Shown piece by piece: positions 36,290-47,948 of a stretch of 59,184 nucleotides of DNA (position 1 is its first letter; every line of letters begins with the position of its first letter). Both the position numbers and the translations under genes were made by a program. This DNA is from CAYTLW01 sp964438735 (lineage in GTDB: Bacteria; Myxococcota_A; UBA9042), in contig CAYTLW010000038.1 of assembly GCA_964438735.1 (NCBI GenBank), positions 1-59,184 on the forward strand, in the 5' to 3' direction. The notes under the pieces were generated by a model. It saw nothing but the letters and a program-made list of their open reading frames with translations, was not told where the DNA came from and did no database searches.

Positions 36290-38902
36290 CTATGGCGGGC
36301 CGACGCCGAAGAGTGGTAGCGCGGACCCTGTGGCCGGCTCGGGGAGCAACGCGGCGATGAGCGGCTTTTCCTCCGGGTGTTTGCCGGCGACCAGGAAGTC
36401 GTGCAACCGCTCCCGTCGTTTCGCGTCCAGCGGGTGCTGTCGCCAGAGCGTTGCGCCGATGGTATCCGGCGTCGATCCCGTTCGCGTATCCAGGGCCGCC
36501 CGGGTGACCTTGGCCGAGCGGCCGGAGAAGAAGTCCCGTGGCGCCAGGTACTCGACGCGCGGTTCGCGTTCGCGCAAATGTCCGTCGAAGCCGGCACAGA
36601 AGCGTTCGATGGTCTTCGGGCCGCAGAGCTGGCTCACCAGCAGGTCTTCGAGGCTGGTGGGGATGCTGCGCAGCTTGTGGCTGAAGAGTTCGGCCCGTAC
36701 AGAGGGCGCGCCGAACGCCTGCTCCGCTGCGTGCAGGTCGATCCGGGGCGGTCCATCGATGCCCACCAGGGCCAGGTCGCCCACGTCCAGGCGGAACACC
36801 GCTACCTGGCCGAAGGAGGCGTGGAAGGTGCAGACGATGTCGGCCAGCACGTCGTCGGCCAGCTCGTAGACGTGGATCCACTGGACCATCACGCCGCCGG
36901 GCCGCAGCCGCGAGCGCACCCGTTCGAAGTGCTCGAGCGTGTACAGGTCGGCGATGCCGGCGACCCAGGGATTGGACGGCTCGGAGACCACCATGTCGTA
37001 GCTCGCCGGCGGCACGGATTGCAGCACATCGCGGGCGTCCGCGACGATCACCCGCAGGCGCTCGTTGGCCAGCACGTCGCCGTTGGATGGGGCGAACAGA
37101 CGCGCGGCCTCGACCACGGCGGGCGATAGCTCGGCCGCCGTCACCATCGCCCCGGGATGGGAGACGGTGGCGGCCGCCGTCTGGCCTGTGCCCAGCCCGA
37201 CGATGAACACGTCGCGGGCGTCTGGCCGGAAGAGGTAGCCAAGGTGGCCCAGCACCACCTGGGTGGCGACGTCGGCGTTGCTGCCGTCCGTCTTGCCATT
37301 GGTCCGGAAGATGAGGTTGCCGCCCGGGTAGAGCTCGACGGTGATGGTGGCGTCCTTGCCGTCTTCGCGGAACACGGTCTTGCCCGAGCGCACCGCCTTG
37401 ACGTGCTTGTCCAGGTCGCCGGGCTTCGCCACCCGGGCGCGGAACAGGCCGCGCGGCAGCAGCGGCGCGTCGACGCCGAGCGTGCCAAGGGCCACGGCGC
37501 CAGCGACCAGCACCGCCAGCGTTGGCGCGAGACGACGGAGACCGAGGGGTCGCGGCAAGCACAGAATCGAGACCACCAGCGAGCCGCAGGCGCCCAGTAG
37601 CAGCACGCGCTCGATGCCGAACACGGGCATGAGGACGAAGCCCGTGGTCAGCGCGCCGAGCAGGTTGCCAGCGGTGTTGGCGCCCAGGATCCAGGCGGTG
37701 CCCCGATCGGCGCGTGTGCCGCCGGCGTGGGCACCCGCGAGCAGGGCCGGAAAGGCCGCGCCCAGCGCGATGGCGCTCGGCAGGTAGTGCAGCGCGGTCC
37801 AACCGCCGCCCAGGAGCAGCCAGGTGCCGTAGTTCTCCGGCTCGGCGGGCAGCCCGCTGCGCAGGGTCAGCAGCTCCATGGGCAAAGCGTCCAGGCGCAA
37901 GACCAGCGCCGTCGCCGCCACCGCAGCCAGCAACTGCGACACGGCCAGCACCGTCCAGGGCCGGTGGCCGCGCGACAGGCTGGCGCTGGCTACGGCGCTG
38001 CCGATCGAGATGCCCGCGATGACCACGAATAGCATCATTGCGAAGGCGTAGACGCTGGCGCCCAGGAGCAAGCTGCTCAGTCGGGTCCAGACCACCTCGG
38101 AGCCCAGGGTGACGAAACCAGTCAGGGCGGCGGCCCACAGCCAGGATGGGAGGCGGGCGATGGAGCCGTCCGCTGGCAGGTCCTGCGCCGGCGACGCTTG
38201 CTCGGCTGGCGCAGATTCTTCCTCGGCCCCTGTCATCTGCTCCGGCGTGAGGTCGCCCGATCGCGCCGGCAACGCCGTGCCGCGGAACGCCAGCCAGACG
38301 GCCGCAGCCACGCCCAGGTTGAGGGCTGCGGTGCCGCTCAACGGCCGTTCGACGCCGAAGTGCTCGATCAGCCAGAAGCCGGCGGCCAACGCACCTGCCG
38401 CGGCACCGGCGGCGTTGACCCAGTAGTATCGCGAGATCAGCGTCACCGCGCGCGCTGGCGCGGCCCGCTCCACGCACGCCGCCAGCACGGGTAACGTCGC
38501 GCCCATCAGCAACGCCAGGGGAAGGACCAGCAGCGCGGCGCAGCCGAGGCGCAGGCCGACGAACGCCATGGAAGTGGGCCCGAGTCCTGTGGCGAGGGCG
38601 GCATAGGCGGCAAAGAGCGGGTCGGCCAGCCAGGGCAGCGCCAGGGCCCACAACCCGATGCCCGCCTCCAACCCGGCCCAGGCGATCATCGGTTGTCGGA
38701 CGCGCCCAAGCGGACCCGCCGCCAGCTTGCCGGCCAGCAGGGCACCGCCGGCCAGGCCGCCCAAGAAGGCGCTCAGGGTGATCGCCTGCGATGCGCCCGA
38801 GGAGCCCAGGTAGAGCGCCAGATAGCGACCCAACACCACCTCGTAGACCAATCCGGCGGCGCCGGTGAGCAACAGCAGAAGTGGGATGATGCGGTCGAGC
38901 AT
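36290..38902 (-). CDS. Membrane spermidine-synthase-like (fused MFS/aminopropyltransferase) protein
   Basis: 870 residues. Two blocks of membrane helices (about 1-205 and 255-475) are joined by a cytoplasmic linker rich in Glu/Ala/Pro. The helices carry the GLVYEVVLGRYLALYLG and ALTGFVTLGSEVVWTRLSSL repeats typical of membrane spermidine-synthase-like proteins. The C-terminal domain has FIVGLGTGQTAAATVSHP (SAM-type nucleotide loop), AAELSPAVVEAA and VVSEPSNPWVAGIADLYT, the last highly typical of the family. Members are mostly uncharacterised and polyamine synthesis should not be assumed. It converges on the radical SAM pair and is divergent from the kinase-like gene. Confidence 0.85.
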   Translation of the reverse strand: MLDRIIPLLLLLTGAAGLVYEVVLGRYLALYLGSSGASQAITLSAFLGGLAGGALLAGKLAAGPLGRVRQPMIAWAGLEAGIGLWALALPWLADPLFAAYAALATGLGPTSMAFVGLRLGCAALLVLPLALLMGATLPVLAACVERAAPARAVTLISRYYWVNAAGAAAGALAAGFWLIEHFGVERPLSGTAALNLGVAAAVWLAFRGTALPARSGDLTPEQMTGAEEESAPAEQASPAQDLPADGSIARLPSWLWAAALTGFVTLGSEVVWTRLSSLLLGASVYAFAMMLFVVIAGISIGSAVASASLSRGHRPWTVLAVSQLLAAVAATALVLRLDALPMELLTLRSGLPAEPENYGTWLLLGGGWTALHYLPSAIALGAAFPALLAGAHAGGTRADRGTAWILGANTAGNLLGALTTGFVLMPVFGIERVLLLGACGSLVVSILCLPRPLGLRRLAPTLAVLVAGAVALGTLGVDAPLLPRGLFRARVAKPGDLDKHVKAVRSGKTVFREDGKDATITVELYPGGNLIFRTNGKTDGSNADVATQVVLGHLGYLFRPDARDVFIVGLGTGQTAAATVSHPGAMVTAAELSPAVVEAARLFAPSNGDVLANERLRVIVADARDVLQSVPPASYDMVVSEPSNPWVAGIADLYTLEHFERVRSRLRPGGVMVQWIHVYELADDVLADIVCTFHASFGQVAVFRLDVGDLALVGIDGPPRIDLHAAEQAFGAPSVRAELFSHKLRSIPTSLEDLLVSQLCGPKTIERFCAGFDGHLREREPRVEYLAPRDFFSGRSAKVTRAALDTRTGSTPDTIGATLWRQHPLDAKRRERLHDFLVAGKHPEEKPLIAALLPEPATGSALPLFGVGPP

Positions 38903-39054
38903 TCAGAACGTGGTTTTGCGTGGTCGAGGCAGGATCTTCACTGGGTGTCGCCACCAGGTGTCGCCAGCAGGTGGCGGGCCCACCATAACCGCGCTGAGCC
39001 ATGATATGTACAGGCCCGTCACCCGATCGTCCGCGCGACCGGGTTCGAGGGGCC

Positions 39055-40344
39055 ATGCGCGCGCTGAAACTGGCCGGCTTCTACGTGATTTTCGCTGTCG
39101 GTTTCGGCCTGCTCTGGCTCATTTCTGCCATCGACCGTATGCGCCCGCCCAAGTCTTTTCCACGGGATCCCGATCAGCTCGCCGACCGCAAGGACTGGCT
39201 CATTCGCACCCTGCAACAGGCGGATGTTTTGCCGGCGGATGGCGAAATCGGCCGCGTCGAGGTCCAGCGGATCAAGCAGGGCGAGGCCTTCCGTTCCCAG
39301 CTGGCCACGGTGAATGTGAACTGGCGACTGGGCGGCGTCAGCGAGCGACTGAGCTGCGTGGCCAAGTTTGCACCCTCGGGCGGCAGCCTGGCCAACCGCG
39401 CCATCTTCGTCCTGCAAGCCAATCATACCCGCGAAGTCGACCTGTATCGGAGCCTGGCCCCCGAGATCGCCCCGCGCGCATTCTACGGCCGCGCCGACCC
39501 GGCTACGGGCAATCTCTGTTTGCTTATGGAGCACCTGGACGAGGCGACCGAGTACGCCGAAACCGATGGCTGCCCGCCAGAAGCGGCGCATCTGGCGATG
39601 GCCTCGCTGGCCCGCCTGCACGCGGCGCACTGGCGCGGCGCCGACCCGACGCCAGGACCTCTGCCTTCCTTCCCGCCACCCCTGCCGCCGGTGGCCATCG
39701 ACTTCTTCGTCTCGCTCGCTGGTGGTCAAGAACGCGCGATCATGCGGGACATCGCCAGCCGCTCCTGGCATCGCGGCAACGTGCCCCAGACGGTGATCCA
39801 TGGCGACGCGCGGGTGGGCAACATGATGTTCACCGACGAGCGCGCCTGGCTGATCGACTGGCAGGCGGTGCGCTGGGGCCGGGCGGCTTTCGACTGTGCC
39901 TACTTCATGCTGCTGAGCCTGAGCGGCGAGGTGCGCGCGGCACATGGGCAGGCCCTGCTGGATACCTGGCATCGGACGCTGGTCGAGCGCGGGGTGACCG
40001 ACTACGACCGCGCGGCGCTGGACGAGGACTTCCAGCACGCCGGCTTCCTGGTCTCGAGCCTGCTCTGGCTGCCCTTGCTGTCGGGTGAGTTGTCGCTGGA
40101 TGAGAGCAATACCCGACGGGCGCTGGCCGGCGGACTGGTCTGGAATCGGCGCCTGTGTCGATTCTGGAGTGAGGTGGACGAGTCGTGGCTACAGCGCCAT
40201 CACGGCATCGATCGAGCGACCCTGCATCGGGTATTGGAGCACAACCTGCGTCATCCGCCGCGTCTGAATCGCGGTGCCTCCCTGGTCGCCGATCACCTGC
40301 GCGCCACAAGCGGTTTCGACCACCTGCTGGACTGGTCTTCCTGA
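39055..40344 (+). CDS. Aminoglycoside-phosphotransferase-like / ecdysteroid-kinase-like protein with membrane anchor
   Basis: 429 residues. An N-terminal membrane segment (LAGFYVIFAVGFGLLWLIS) precedes a kinase-like fold: LSCVAKFAP (nucleotide-binding Lys), REVDLYRSLAP, LLMEHLDEA hinge, VIHGDARVGNMMF (Brenner motif HGDxxxxN) and LIDWQAVRWG (DFG-like Asp). This resembles small-molecule kinases of the APH/EcKL/choline-kinase group; the substrate is unknown and the membrane anchor is unusual. The ATG at 39055 follows GAGGGG. Confidence 0.8.
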   Translation: MRALKLAGFYVIFAVGFGLLWLISAIDRMRPPKSFPRDPDQLADRKDWLIRTLQQADVLPADGEIGRVEVQRIKQGEAFRSQLATVNVNWRLGGVSERLSCVAKFAPSGGSLANRAIFVLQANHTREVDLYRSLAPEIAPRAFYGRADPATGNLCLLMEHLDEATEYAETDGCPPEAAHLAMASLARLHAAHWRGADPTPGPLPSFPPPLPPVAIDFFVSLAGGQERAIMRDIASRSWHRGNVPQTVIHGDARVGNMMFTDERAWLIDWQAVRWGRAAFDCAYFMLLSLSGEVRAAHGQALLDTWHRTLVERGVTDYDRAALDEDFQHAGFLVSSLLWLPLLSGELSLDESNTRRALAGGLVWNRRLCRFWSEVDESWLQRHHGIDRATLHRVLEHNLRHPPRLNRGASLVADHLRATSGFDHLLDWSS

Positions 40345-40372
40345 GTTCCTGGGGGACGCAGCTTTTGTCGAC

Positions 40373-42169
<1,797 letters not shown>

Positions 42170-42202
42170 GGGGCGGAGCCTACAGCAAGTTCGCGGTCCC
42201 TC

Positions 42203-43399
42203 CTACAGCGCCACCTCCACGCTCAGGGTCTGCAGCACGATCGGGTCGTCCCACACCGGCAGCCGGTAGTCGAATTCGGCCACGCGCGGCTGCGGTAGCG
42301 GGCTGGCCACGTGTAACTCGACGCGGACCTGCAACCAGCTCGTCACCCGCAAGCCCAGACCCGCGTGCACACCGGGCAGGAAAACCAGCCGCTCCTGGCT
42401 GCCGACCTCGCCAGCGCCAGGTCCTCGCCCCCCGTCGCCGCCACGGCCACCGCCGCTGCCATGGCCACCGGTTGGCTGCGTCACGCTGCTGGCGTCTGGA
42501 TCGCGCGGCGTCAGGCTGATCGCCGCCATGCCCAGGTCCACGCCGAGGGAGGGCCACAGCAAATCGCCGAACCAGGAGTCCGGCGTCCAGTTTGCGCTGG
42601 CGTACACGGACCAGTAGCGCACGTCCATGGTGCCGCCATCGAGGAAGACCTGACCCTTGCCCGATGGCAGACCAGGCAGGATGAGACGCAGCTCCGACTC
42701 CAGCCACGGCGCCCACTGCCGGGCCAAGGACAGGGCCAGGTTGGTGGAGCCGACGTGATTGGCGGTGGCGTCGTTATTGGCCAGGCCCAGGCGCAACGCC
42801 AGATGGCGATAGCGCGCCTGGCGGCCGATGACCGCTGGCGACCGGGAGGGGGCGGGCTTGCTCGGCGAACGCGTCGTTGGCGGCGCCGAGATCGGCGTCG
42901 GCGGTCGACTCAGGGCCGGCGCGGGTGGCGCAGGGGAGGTCGGCGGCAGGGCGGCGGGTAGCGGCATGGGCTCCGGCGGCGTTGCCGGTGCTTCAGCCAG
43001 CGGCAGGATGGCAGCTCGCAGACGCTCGGCGATCCGGATCGCCAGGCCCCGCTCGCCATCTCCCGGGCGGCGCCGGACCGGAGACGAGATCAGCCGACCC
43101 CGATCGTCCCGCCACCAGGTGCGCGCGGTCGTGCCCTCGCCGGAGACCATCACCACGGCGTGCGCGCCATGCCTGGCCATCAGCGCAGCCGGCGATGGTC
43201 CGGCGACGGCCCGATCGTCGATCACCGCCATGGTGCGAAGGCCGGCGGCCGCGCACTCGCCCAGTATTCGTGAGGCGACCGGACCTGCAGACACGTCGCT
43301 GACCACCAGCACTCCAGGGGCTGGAGCGGCGGTGGCCGATGACGGCGTCAGCCACGTGAGGGCCGCGCAGCACGCCACCACAGCGCCCCGTGCGCTCAT
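42203..43399 (-). CDS. Exported protein with probable outer-membrane beta-barrel C-terminus
   Basis: 398 residues. A signal peptide (AVVACCAALTWLTPSSATAA) is followed by a Rossmann-like region of about 110 residues, a long Pro/Ala linker, and a C-terminal part with alternating strands (LALRLGLAN, LESELRLIL, WSVYASANW, LGVDLGMAAIS, LQVRVELHVAS, TLSVEVAL). This suggests an outer-membrane beta-barrel or surface beta domain. A Gly/Arg-rich insert (GGHGSGGGRGGDGG) sits in the barrel region. The ATG at 43399 overlaps the TGA of the FecR-like gene, so it is the third member of the sigma operon and a plausible output or sensor component. Confidence 0.65.
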   Translation of the reverse strand: MSARGAVVACCAALTWLTPSSATAAPAPGVLVVSDVSAGPVASRILGECAAAGLRTMAVIDDRAVAGPSPAALMARHGAHAVVMVSGEGTTARTWWRDDRGRLISSPVRRRPGDGERGLAIRIAERLRAAILPLAEAPATPPEPMPLPAALPPTSPAPPAPALSRPPTPISAPPTTRSPSKPAPSRSPAVIGRQARYRHLALRLGLANNDATANHVGSTNLALSLARQWAPWLESELRLILPGLPSGKGQVFLDGGTMDVRYWSVYASANWTPDSWFGDLLWPSLGVDLGMAAISLTPRDPDASSVTQPTGGHGSGGGRGGDGGRGPGAGEVGSQERLVFLPGVHAGLGLRVTSWLQVRVELHVASPLPQPRVAEFDYRLPVWDDPIVLQTLSVEVAL

Positions 43400-45048
43400 G
43401 GCGCGCCTGCCGCAGCCGCGGAATTGCACGTCGACGCGGTCTCGCGAGCGAGGTTGGCGTGGGGGCCGGATGCATGCCTGACCATGTACTTTCTGGCGGC
43501 CGCGCAGGCGCCGGCGTGGTCGTCCGCTTTCAGCCTGGCCTCCAGGAGTCGCCCGGCGGCTTCTCGAGCCAGGGAACCGGTTGGACGCTCCACCAGATAG
43601 CGACCAAACCACGCCGCGGCGGCGTTGTAGTCGCGACGCTGATCGAAGGCCAGCTGGCCCAGCGCAAAGGCGGCGGCGGCGGCTTGCGTCGAACCGGGGG
43701 CACGCGAGCGCAGGTATACATAGAGCCGGGTCGCCCGGGACGAGTCTCGACTGAACCGGGCCGCATCGGCGACGACCAGCAGATCGGCGCGATCGGCTTG
43801 GGCCATCCAACGCTGCCATCCCACGCCTGCCGCTGCCGCCACCGCTTCATCGTAGCGGCCCGCCCGCGCCAGTTCGGCCGCCGGCGGGAGGGCGACCGGG
43901 GCGGGTTCAGGCTGGACATCGCCCGGCGGCGGTTCGCTGTGGGCCGCTGCCGAGCCTATCGCCGGCGCGGCCGGATCCGGCGCCTTCGAAGGCGGTGTTG
44001 GCGCGGGCTGCGATGGCGCGGCGCTGGCCCTGCGCATCTTCTTCATCAGTCGGCTCTTCGCCAGCCGCTCGCTGACAGCAGGCGCCACCACGGGCGGCTC
44101 TTCGGCAGCCACATCCGCACCAGCTGGACTCGTCGTCATCGGCCTGGCCGTCGCCAGATCCGGTGCCGCCAGAACCGGTGCTGCCAGAGCCGGTGCCGCC
44201 AGATCCGGTGCCGCCAGTTTCGCCGCCGCCGGTCTCGCCGCCGGCGCCTTGTCCTTGGGCGTATCCGGCCGGGTCGACTCATGCGATCCGTCGGCCTTGA
44301 CCACGCGCACCCGCTCCTGTCCGAGCCACACCGTCACCGATTCGCCGGCTTCCACCAGGCGGGTACCGATCGCCGGGCCGACAATGCGCACCTTGCCGCG
44401 CTTCAACGACAGGGCGAAGCGCTCATCACCTGGATCCCAGGCCACCTCGAATCGTGTGCCCAGGACGTGAACCTGGAAGGGGCCGGCGTCGAAGCGCCAG
44501 CGTGTGCGAGGCTTCGGGACTACGTGCACCGCCAATGTGCCGCGCCGCAGGGCCACACGGGCGCCGTTGGGCAGCACCTCCAGGACCCGCGCGGCCGCGT
44601 GGTCTTTCAACGCCACCTCGCTGCCATCGGAAAAAGCCAGCACGGTCGGCTTGCGGCCCTCGCTGGCCAGCGCCATCCGCGGCGTGCCGGGCTGTCCGTC
44701 GACCTGGAAACCTAGCGGGGGCTCGGCATCGGGCCAGGCCAACAACGCCACCAGCGCCGCCGCAGCCGCCAGCGCCGGACCGGCCCAGACCCATCGGCTG
44801 AGCGCGCGCCGATCTCGCGGCGCCGGCCTCAGCAAACGTCCCCGCACCTCGCGCAGGTCGTCGCGACTCGAGAGCATGTCGCCGTGCGCCTGGTCGATCT
44901 CGTGGCCCAGGGCAGCGGCACCCGCGCTCGATCCCCCCACCAGTCGCGCGCGCGTCTCGGCCAGGGTGTTGTCCTGACGTGGGTCGGCCCGGTGGAGGTC
45001 GTCCACCACTCGACCCAGCTCGCGGAGGCGGTTCACCGATTCGACCAT
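43396..45048 (-). CDS. FecR-like membrane regulator with TPR-like C-terminus
   Basis: 550 residues. A cytoplasmic N-terminus of about 95 residues is followed by one membrane segment (WVWAGPALAAAAALVALLAW) and a FecR domain: LAFSDGSEVALKDHAAARV, RVALRRGTLAVHVVP, FQVHVLGTRFEVAWD, FALSLKRGKVRIVGP and GESVTVWLG. Then come an Ala/Pro-rich linker containing AAPDLAA repeats (from 15-18-bp DNA repeats near 44160-44220) and a C-terminal helical region like TPR repeats (AAAFALGQLAFDQ, AAAWFGRYL). FecR proteins transmit periplasmic signals to an ECF sigma factor. The start overlaps the sigma gene by 16 nt and has GGGGAG upstream. Confidence 0.8.
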   Translation of the reverse strand: MVESVNRLRELGRVVDDLHRADPRQDNTLAETRARLVGGSSAGAAALGHEIDQAHGDMLSSRDDLREVRGRLLRPAPRDRRALSRWVWAGPALAAAAALVALLAWPDAEPPLGFQVDGQPGTPRMALASEGRKPTVLAFSDGSEVALKDHAAARVLEVLPNGARVALRRGTLAVHVVPKPRTRWRFDAGPFQVHVLGTRFEVAWDPGDERFALSLKRGKVRIVGPAIGTRLVEAGESVTVWLGQERVRVVKADGSHESTRPDTPKDKAPAARPAAAKLAAPDLAAPALAAPVLAAPDLATARPMTTSPAGADVAAEEPPVVAPAVSERLAKSRLMKKMRRASAAPSQPAPTPPSKAPDPAAPAIGSAAAHSEPPPGDVQPEPAPVALPPAAELARAGRYDEAVAAAAGVGWQRWMAQADRADLLVVADAARFSRDSSRATRLYVYLRSRAPGSTQAAAAAFALGQLAFDQRRDYNAAAAWFGRYLVERPTGSLAREAAGRLLEARLKADDHAGACAAARKYMVRHASGPHANLARETASTCNSAAAAGAP

Positions 45049-45689
45049 CGGCTCCCCTGGGCGATCCAACTGTGCAGGGCCGGATGGCGCCTGGCGTGGT
45101 GAACGAATCGTTTCTCGGCGCGACTCAGGCGACGCTTGCACGTGGCCAGCGAGACCTCGCAGGCTTCGGCGACCTCGACCAGCGTCATGCCCTGGATGAA
45201 GCGCAGCGCGAAGGGCACCCGCAGGTCGGCCGGCAGGCGCTCCAGGACCGTATACGTGGCGCGGAGCGCTTCGCGCACCTCGTGCGGCGCCTCGGGCTGG
45301 CTGGCCTCGGGCATGTCGTGCGGCGACAGGAAGCGCAGCCACCTCCGCCGGACACGAGATCGGATGCAACCGCGGGCGGTGTAGACCGCGATGGCGGTCA
45401 GCCAGGGCTTGAGCCGGTTGCCATCCCGCAGATCTTCGACGTTGCTCAGGGCACGGGCGAAGACCTCGTGCAGCAGGTCCGGCAATTCGCTGTCGATGCC
45501 CAGCACGTTGGCCAATACGCGATGCACGTGGCGACCGTAGCGGTCGAAGAGTGCGGCAGGCGCGCCCGGATGGCCCTGGACCAGGGCGGCGTGCAGGGCA
45601 GCGTCATCGCCCACAAAGCCGAGTACGTGCACCGACGCCGCCTTGGGGGCTGGGGAGGTGGAGCTGGCTGTTGGGGCGAGCGGCTTCAT
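45033..45689 (-). CDS. ECF-type RNA polymerase sigma factor
   Basis: 218 residues. Region 2: AALFDRYGRHVHRVLANVLG with ELPDLLHEVFARAL and LKPWLTAIAVYTARGCIR. Region 4: LERLPADLRVPFALRFIQGMTLVEVAEACEVSLATCKRRLSRA, whose helix-turn-helix uses Cys and Lys. A Ser/Ala-rich N-terminal extension of about 25 residues is present. It is the first gene of a sigma, FecR, outer-membrane-protein operon transcribed to the left, divergent from a Gly/Ser-rich lipoprotein gene with about 200 bp between starts. No ECF promoter consensus was recognised in that space. Confidence 0.85.
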   Translation of the reverse strand: MKPLAPTASSTSPAPKAASVHVLGFVGDDAALHAALVQGHPGAPAALFDRYGRHVHRVLANVLGIDSELPDLLHEVFARALSNVEDLRDGNRLKPWLTAIAVYTARGCIRSRVRRRWLRFLSPHDMPEASQPEAPHEVREALRATYTVLERLPADLRVPFALRFIQGMTLVEVAEACEVSLATCKRRLSRAEKRFVHHARRHPALHSWIAQGSRWSNR

Positions 45690-45891
45690 GAATGTTGTGT
45701 GTCTGCGGCGCTTCCGATCGGCTCAACTTTCTTCGCCAGCGGCGACCTCGGAGCCTGCAGCGTCTCGAATGATGCCCGATTCTCGCCCGATTGTCGCGCA
45801 CTTCGGAGAAACTTGAGCCATTGTCCTCGGCGCCGGGCACTTCCCCTTTTGAACCCAGATGGTCCCGGGATGGGGCCGAGGAGAACGCAGC

Positions 45892-46581
45892 ATGAACCAC
45901 CCCAAACAGACCCGGAATCTCAGCCTCAGCGTGGCCCCCGCCATGTTCGCCATGTTGGTCTTCGCCGGCGCCCAGGTGGGCTGCTGCGGCGAGGACTTCG
46001 AAGGATTCGGTCGCGGCGACGGCGAGTGGGGAGAGAACACCAAGACCCCCAACGCCTGGGCGGAGGACGACGGCCACAAGGGCCCCAAGCACGGCAAGAA
46101 GAGCCGCAAGGGCGAGGCCAGCAGCAAGACGACCACCCCGGACGGCGGCGAAGAGGGGGCCGATCAGCCCGGACAGGGCGGGGGAGGAGGCGCCGACAAC
46201 AAGGGCGGAGATGATGGCGACGGCGGCACGAAGTGGACCTGTGCCGAGCTCTCCTTCTCCGGTGGTACCTGCAAGGGCCAGGTGGCCTGGAAGTCACTCG
46301 CCGAGTCAGCCTGCGATCTCGAGGGTTCCGTGCTGGTGTCCTACAAGCCCGGCGAGACTTGCGATGGCGGCGCCCTGGCTGTGACCTTCACCTGCTGCGG
46401 TCAGGTGTCTGACGCCTCGCCCGGCAGCGGCGACGACAACGCTGGCGGCGAGGCAGGGAGCGGCGGCGGCGCGGTCGGCAGCGGCGGCGGAAGCGACAGC
46501 GGTGGCAGCGACAGCGGTGGCAGCGCCGGAGGCGGCAGCAGCGACGACGGCGACCACGACGACACGTCCAGCTGTCCCTGA
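45892..46581 (+). CDS. Low-complexity Cys-containing exported protein
   Basis: 229 residues. The signal sequence (APAMFAMLVFAGAQVGCCG) can be read as a lipoprotein signal with tandem Cys. It is followed by a charged Gly/Asp/Lys-rich region, a compact segment with about six cysteines (WTCAELSFSGGTCKG, SACDLEG, GETCDGG, FTCCGQV) likely held by disulphides, and a Gly/Ser/Asp-rich tail. No family is recognised; a surface or cell-wall role is only a guess. GGAGA precedes the ATG. It is divergent from the ECF sigma gene and could be one of its targets. Confidence 0.6.
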   Translation: MNHPKQTRNLSLSVAPAMFAMLVFAGAQVGCCGEDFEGFGRGDGEWGENTKTPNAWAEDDGHKGPKHGKKSRKGEASSKTTTPDGGEEGADQPGQGGGGGADNKGGDDGDGGTKWTCAELSFSGGTCKGQVAWKSLAESACDLEGSVLVSYKPGETCDGGALAVTFTCCGQVSDASPGSGDDNAGGEAGSGGGAVGSGGGSDSGGSDSGGSAGGGSSDDGDHDDTSSCP

Positions 46582-46695
46582 TCCGGAGGCGATCCCTCAG
46601 GGGCGGTCTGGCGGCGGGGAAGGTGCTACCCTCCCCAATCCGCCGGCCGCCCCGCCCGGCTTCGGCCCCTGGGGCGCCCCAACGAGGAGAGGCCC

Positions 46696-47268
<573 letters not shown>

Positions 47269-47269
47269 C

Positions 47270-47908
47270 ATGGCCCATCGACACCTCGCGCTCCTGGCCG
47301 CCACCGCGATGGTCGGCCTCATCTGCGGCACTTCGACGCCCGCATGCGCTCGCCGGGCGCCGCCGCCGCCAGATTTCGCCCAGGGCGCACCCGTGACCGT
47401 CCTACACGTCATCGATGGCGATACAGCCTGGTTCCAACTGGCCGACGGGCGTCGATTGAAGGGCCGATTTGCTGGCATCAACGCGCCCGAATGCCACAAG
47501 CGACAGGTTCGCAAGCGCGGATTCCGTAGCGCTGGCTGCGATCGCGACAAGGAGCTCTTTGGCCTGCAGAGCGCGCGCATCATGAAGCGCCTGATGGCGT
47601 CGGGTCCCGTGCGGCTGCATTGCGATCGCAAGCGCAACGGCAAGTGCAAGACCGGCGGTCACGGCCGGGCGTTGGTCCGCGTCACGGTCGATGGCAAGGA
47701 CGTGGCTGCCGGCATGGTCCGCGCCGGCGCGGCGTGGCCGTTCACGAAATATCCCGACAAGAACCGCCGCAAACTCTGCCAGATCGAGGCCAAGGCCAGG
47801 CGGGCCGGCGCCGGCATGTGGCGCTTCGGTTTCGATCGAGTCCGGGCCGCGATGCTGCCAAAGACCCGACGCTGGTACGCAAAACACACCGCCGCTTGCG
47901 CGAAGTAG
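47270..47908 (+). CDS. Secreted thermonuclease-like (SNase) protein
   Basis: 212 residues with a signal peptide (LALLAATAMVGLICGTSTPACA). The SNase domain shows VTVLHVIDGDTAWF (Asp of the Ca site), LKGRFAGINAPE (the catalytic-region Arg and PE), an HGRALVRVTVDGKDVAAGMVRAGAAW block, and a C-terminal helix with EAKARRAGAGMWRF. An extra Cys/Lys-rich insert (CHKRQVRKRGFRSAGC) differs from staphylococcal nuclease. Family members are Ca2+-dependent nucleases, so extracellular nucleic-acid degradation is likely. Confidence 0.85.
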   Translation: MAHRHLALLAATAMVGLICGTSTPACARRAPPPPDFAQGAPVTVLHVIDGDTAWFQLADGRRLKGRFAGINAPECHKRQVRKRGFRSAGCDRDKELFGLQSARIMKRLMASGPVRLHCDRKRNGKCKTGGHGRALVRVTVDGKDVAAGMVRAGAAWPFTKYPDKNRRKLCQIEAKARRAGAGMWRFGFDRVRAAMLPKTRRWYAKHTAACAK

Positions 47909-47948
47909 CACTCCCCCGCAACATCCCCGGCCTCGACAGGGGGTGGAC

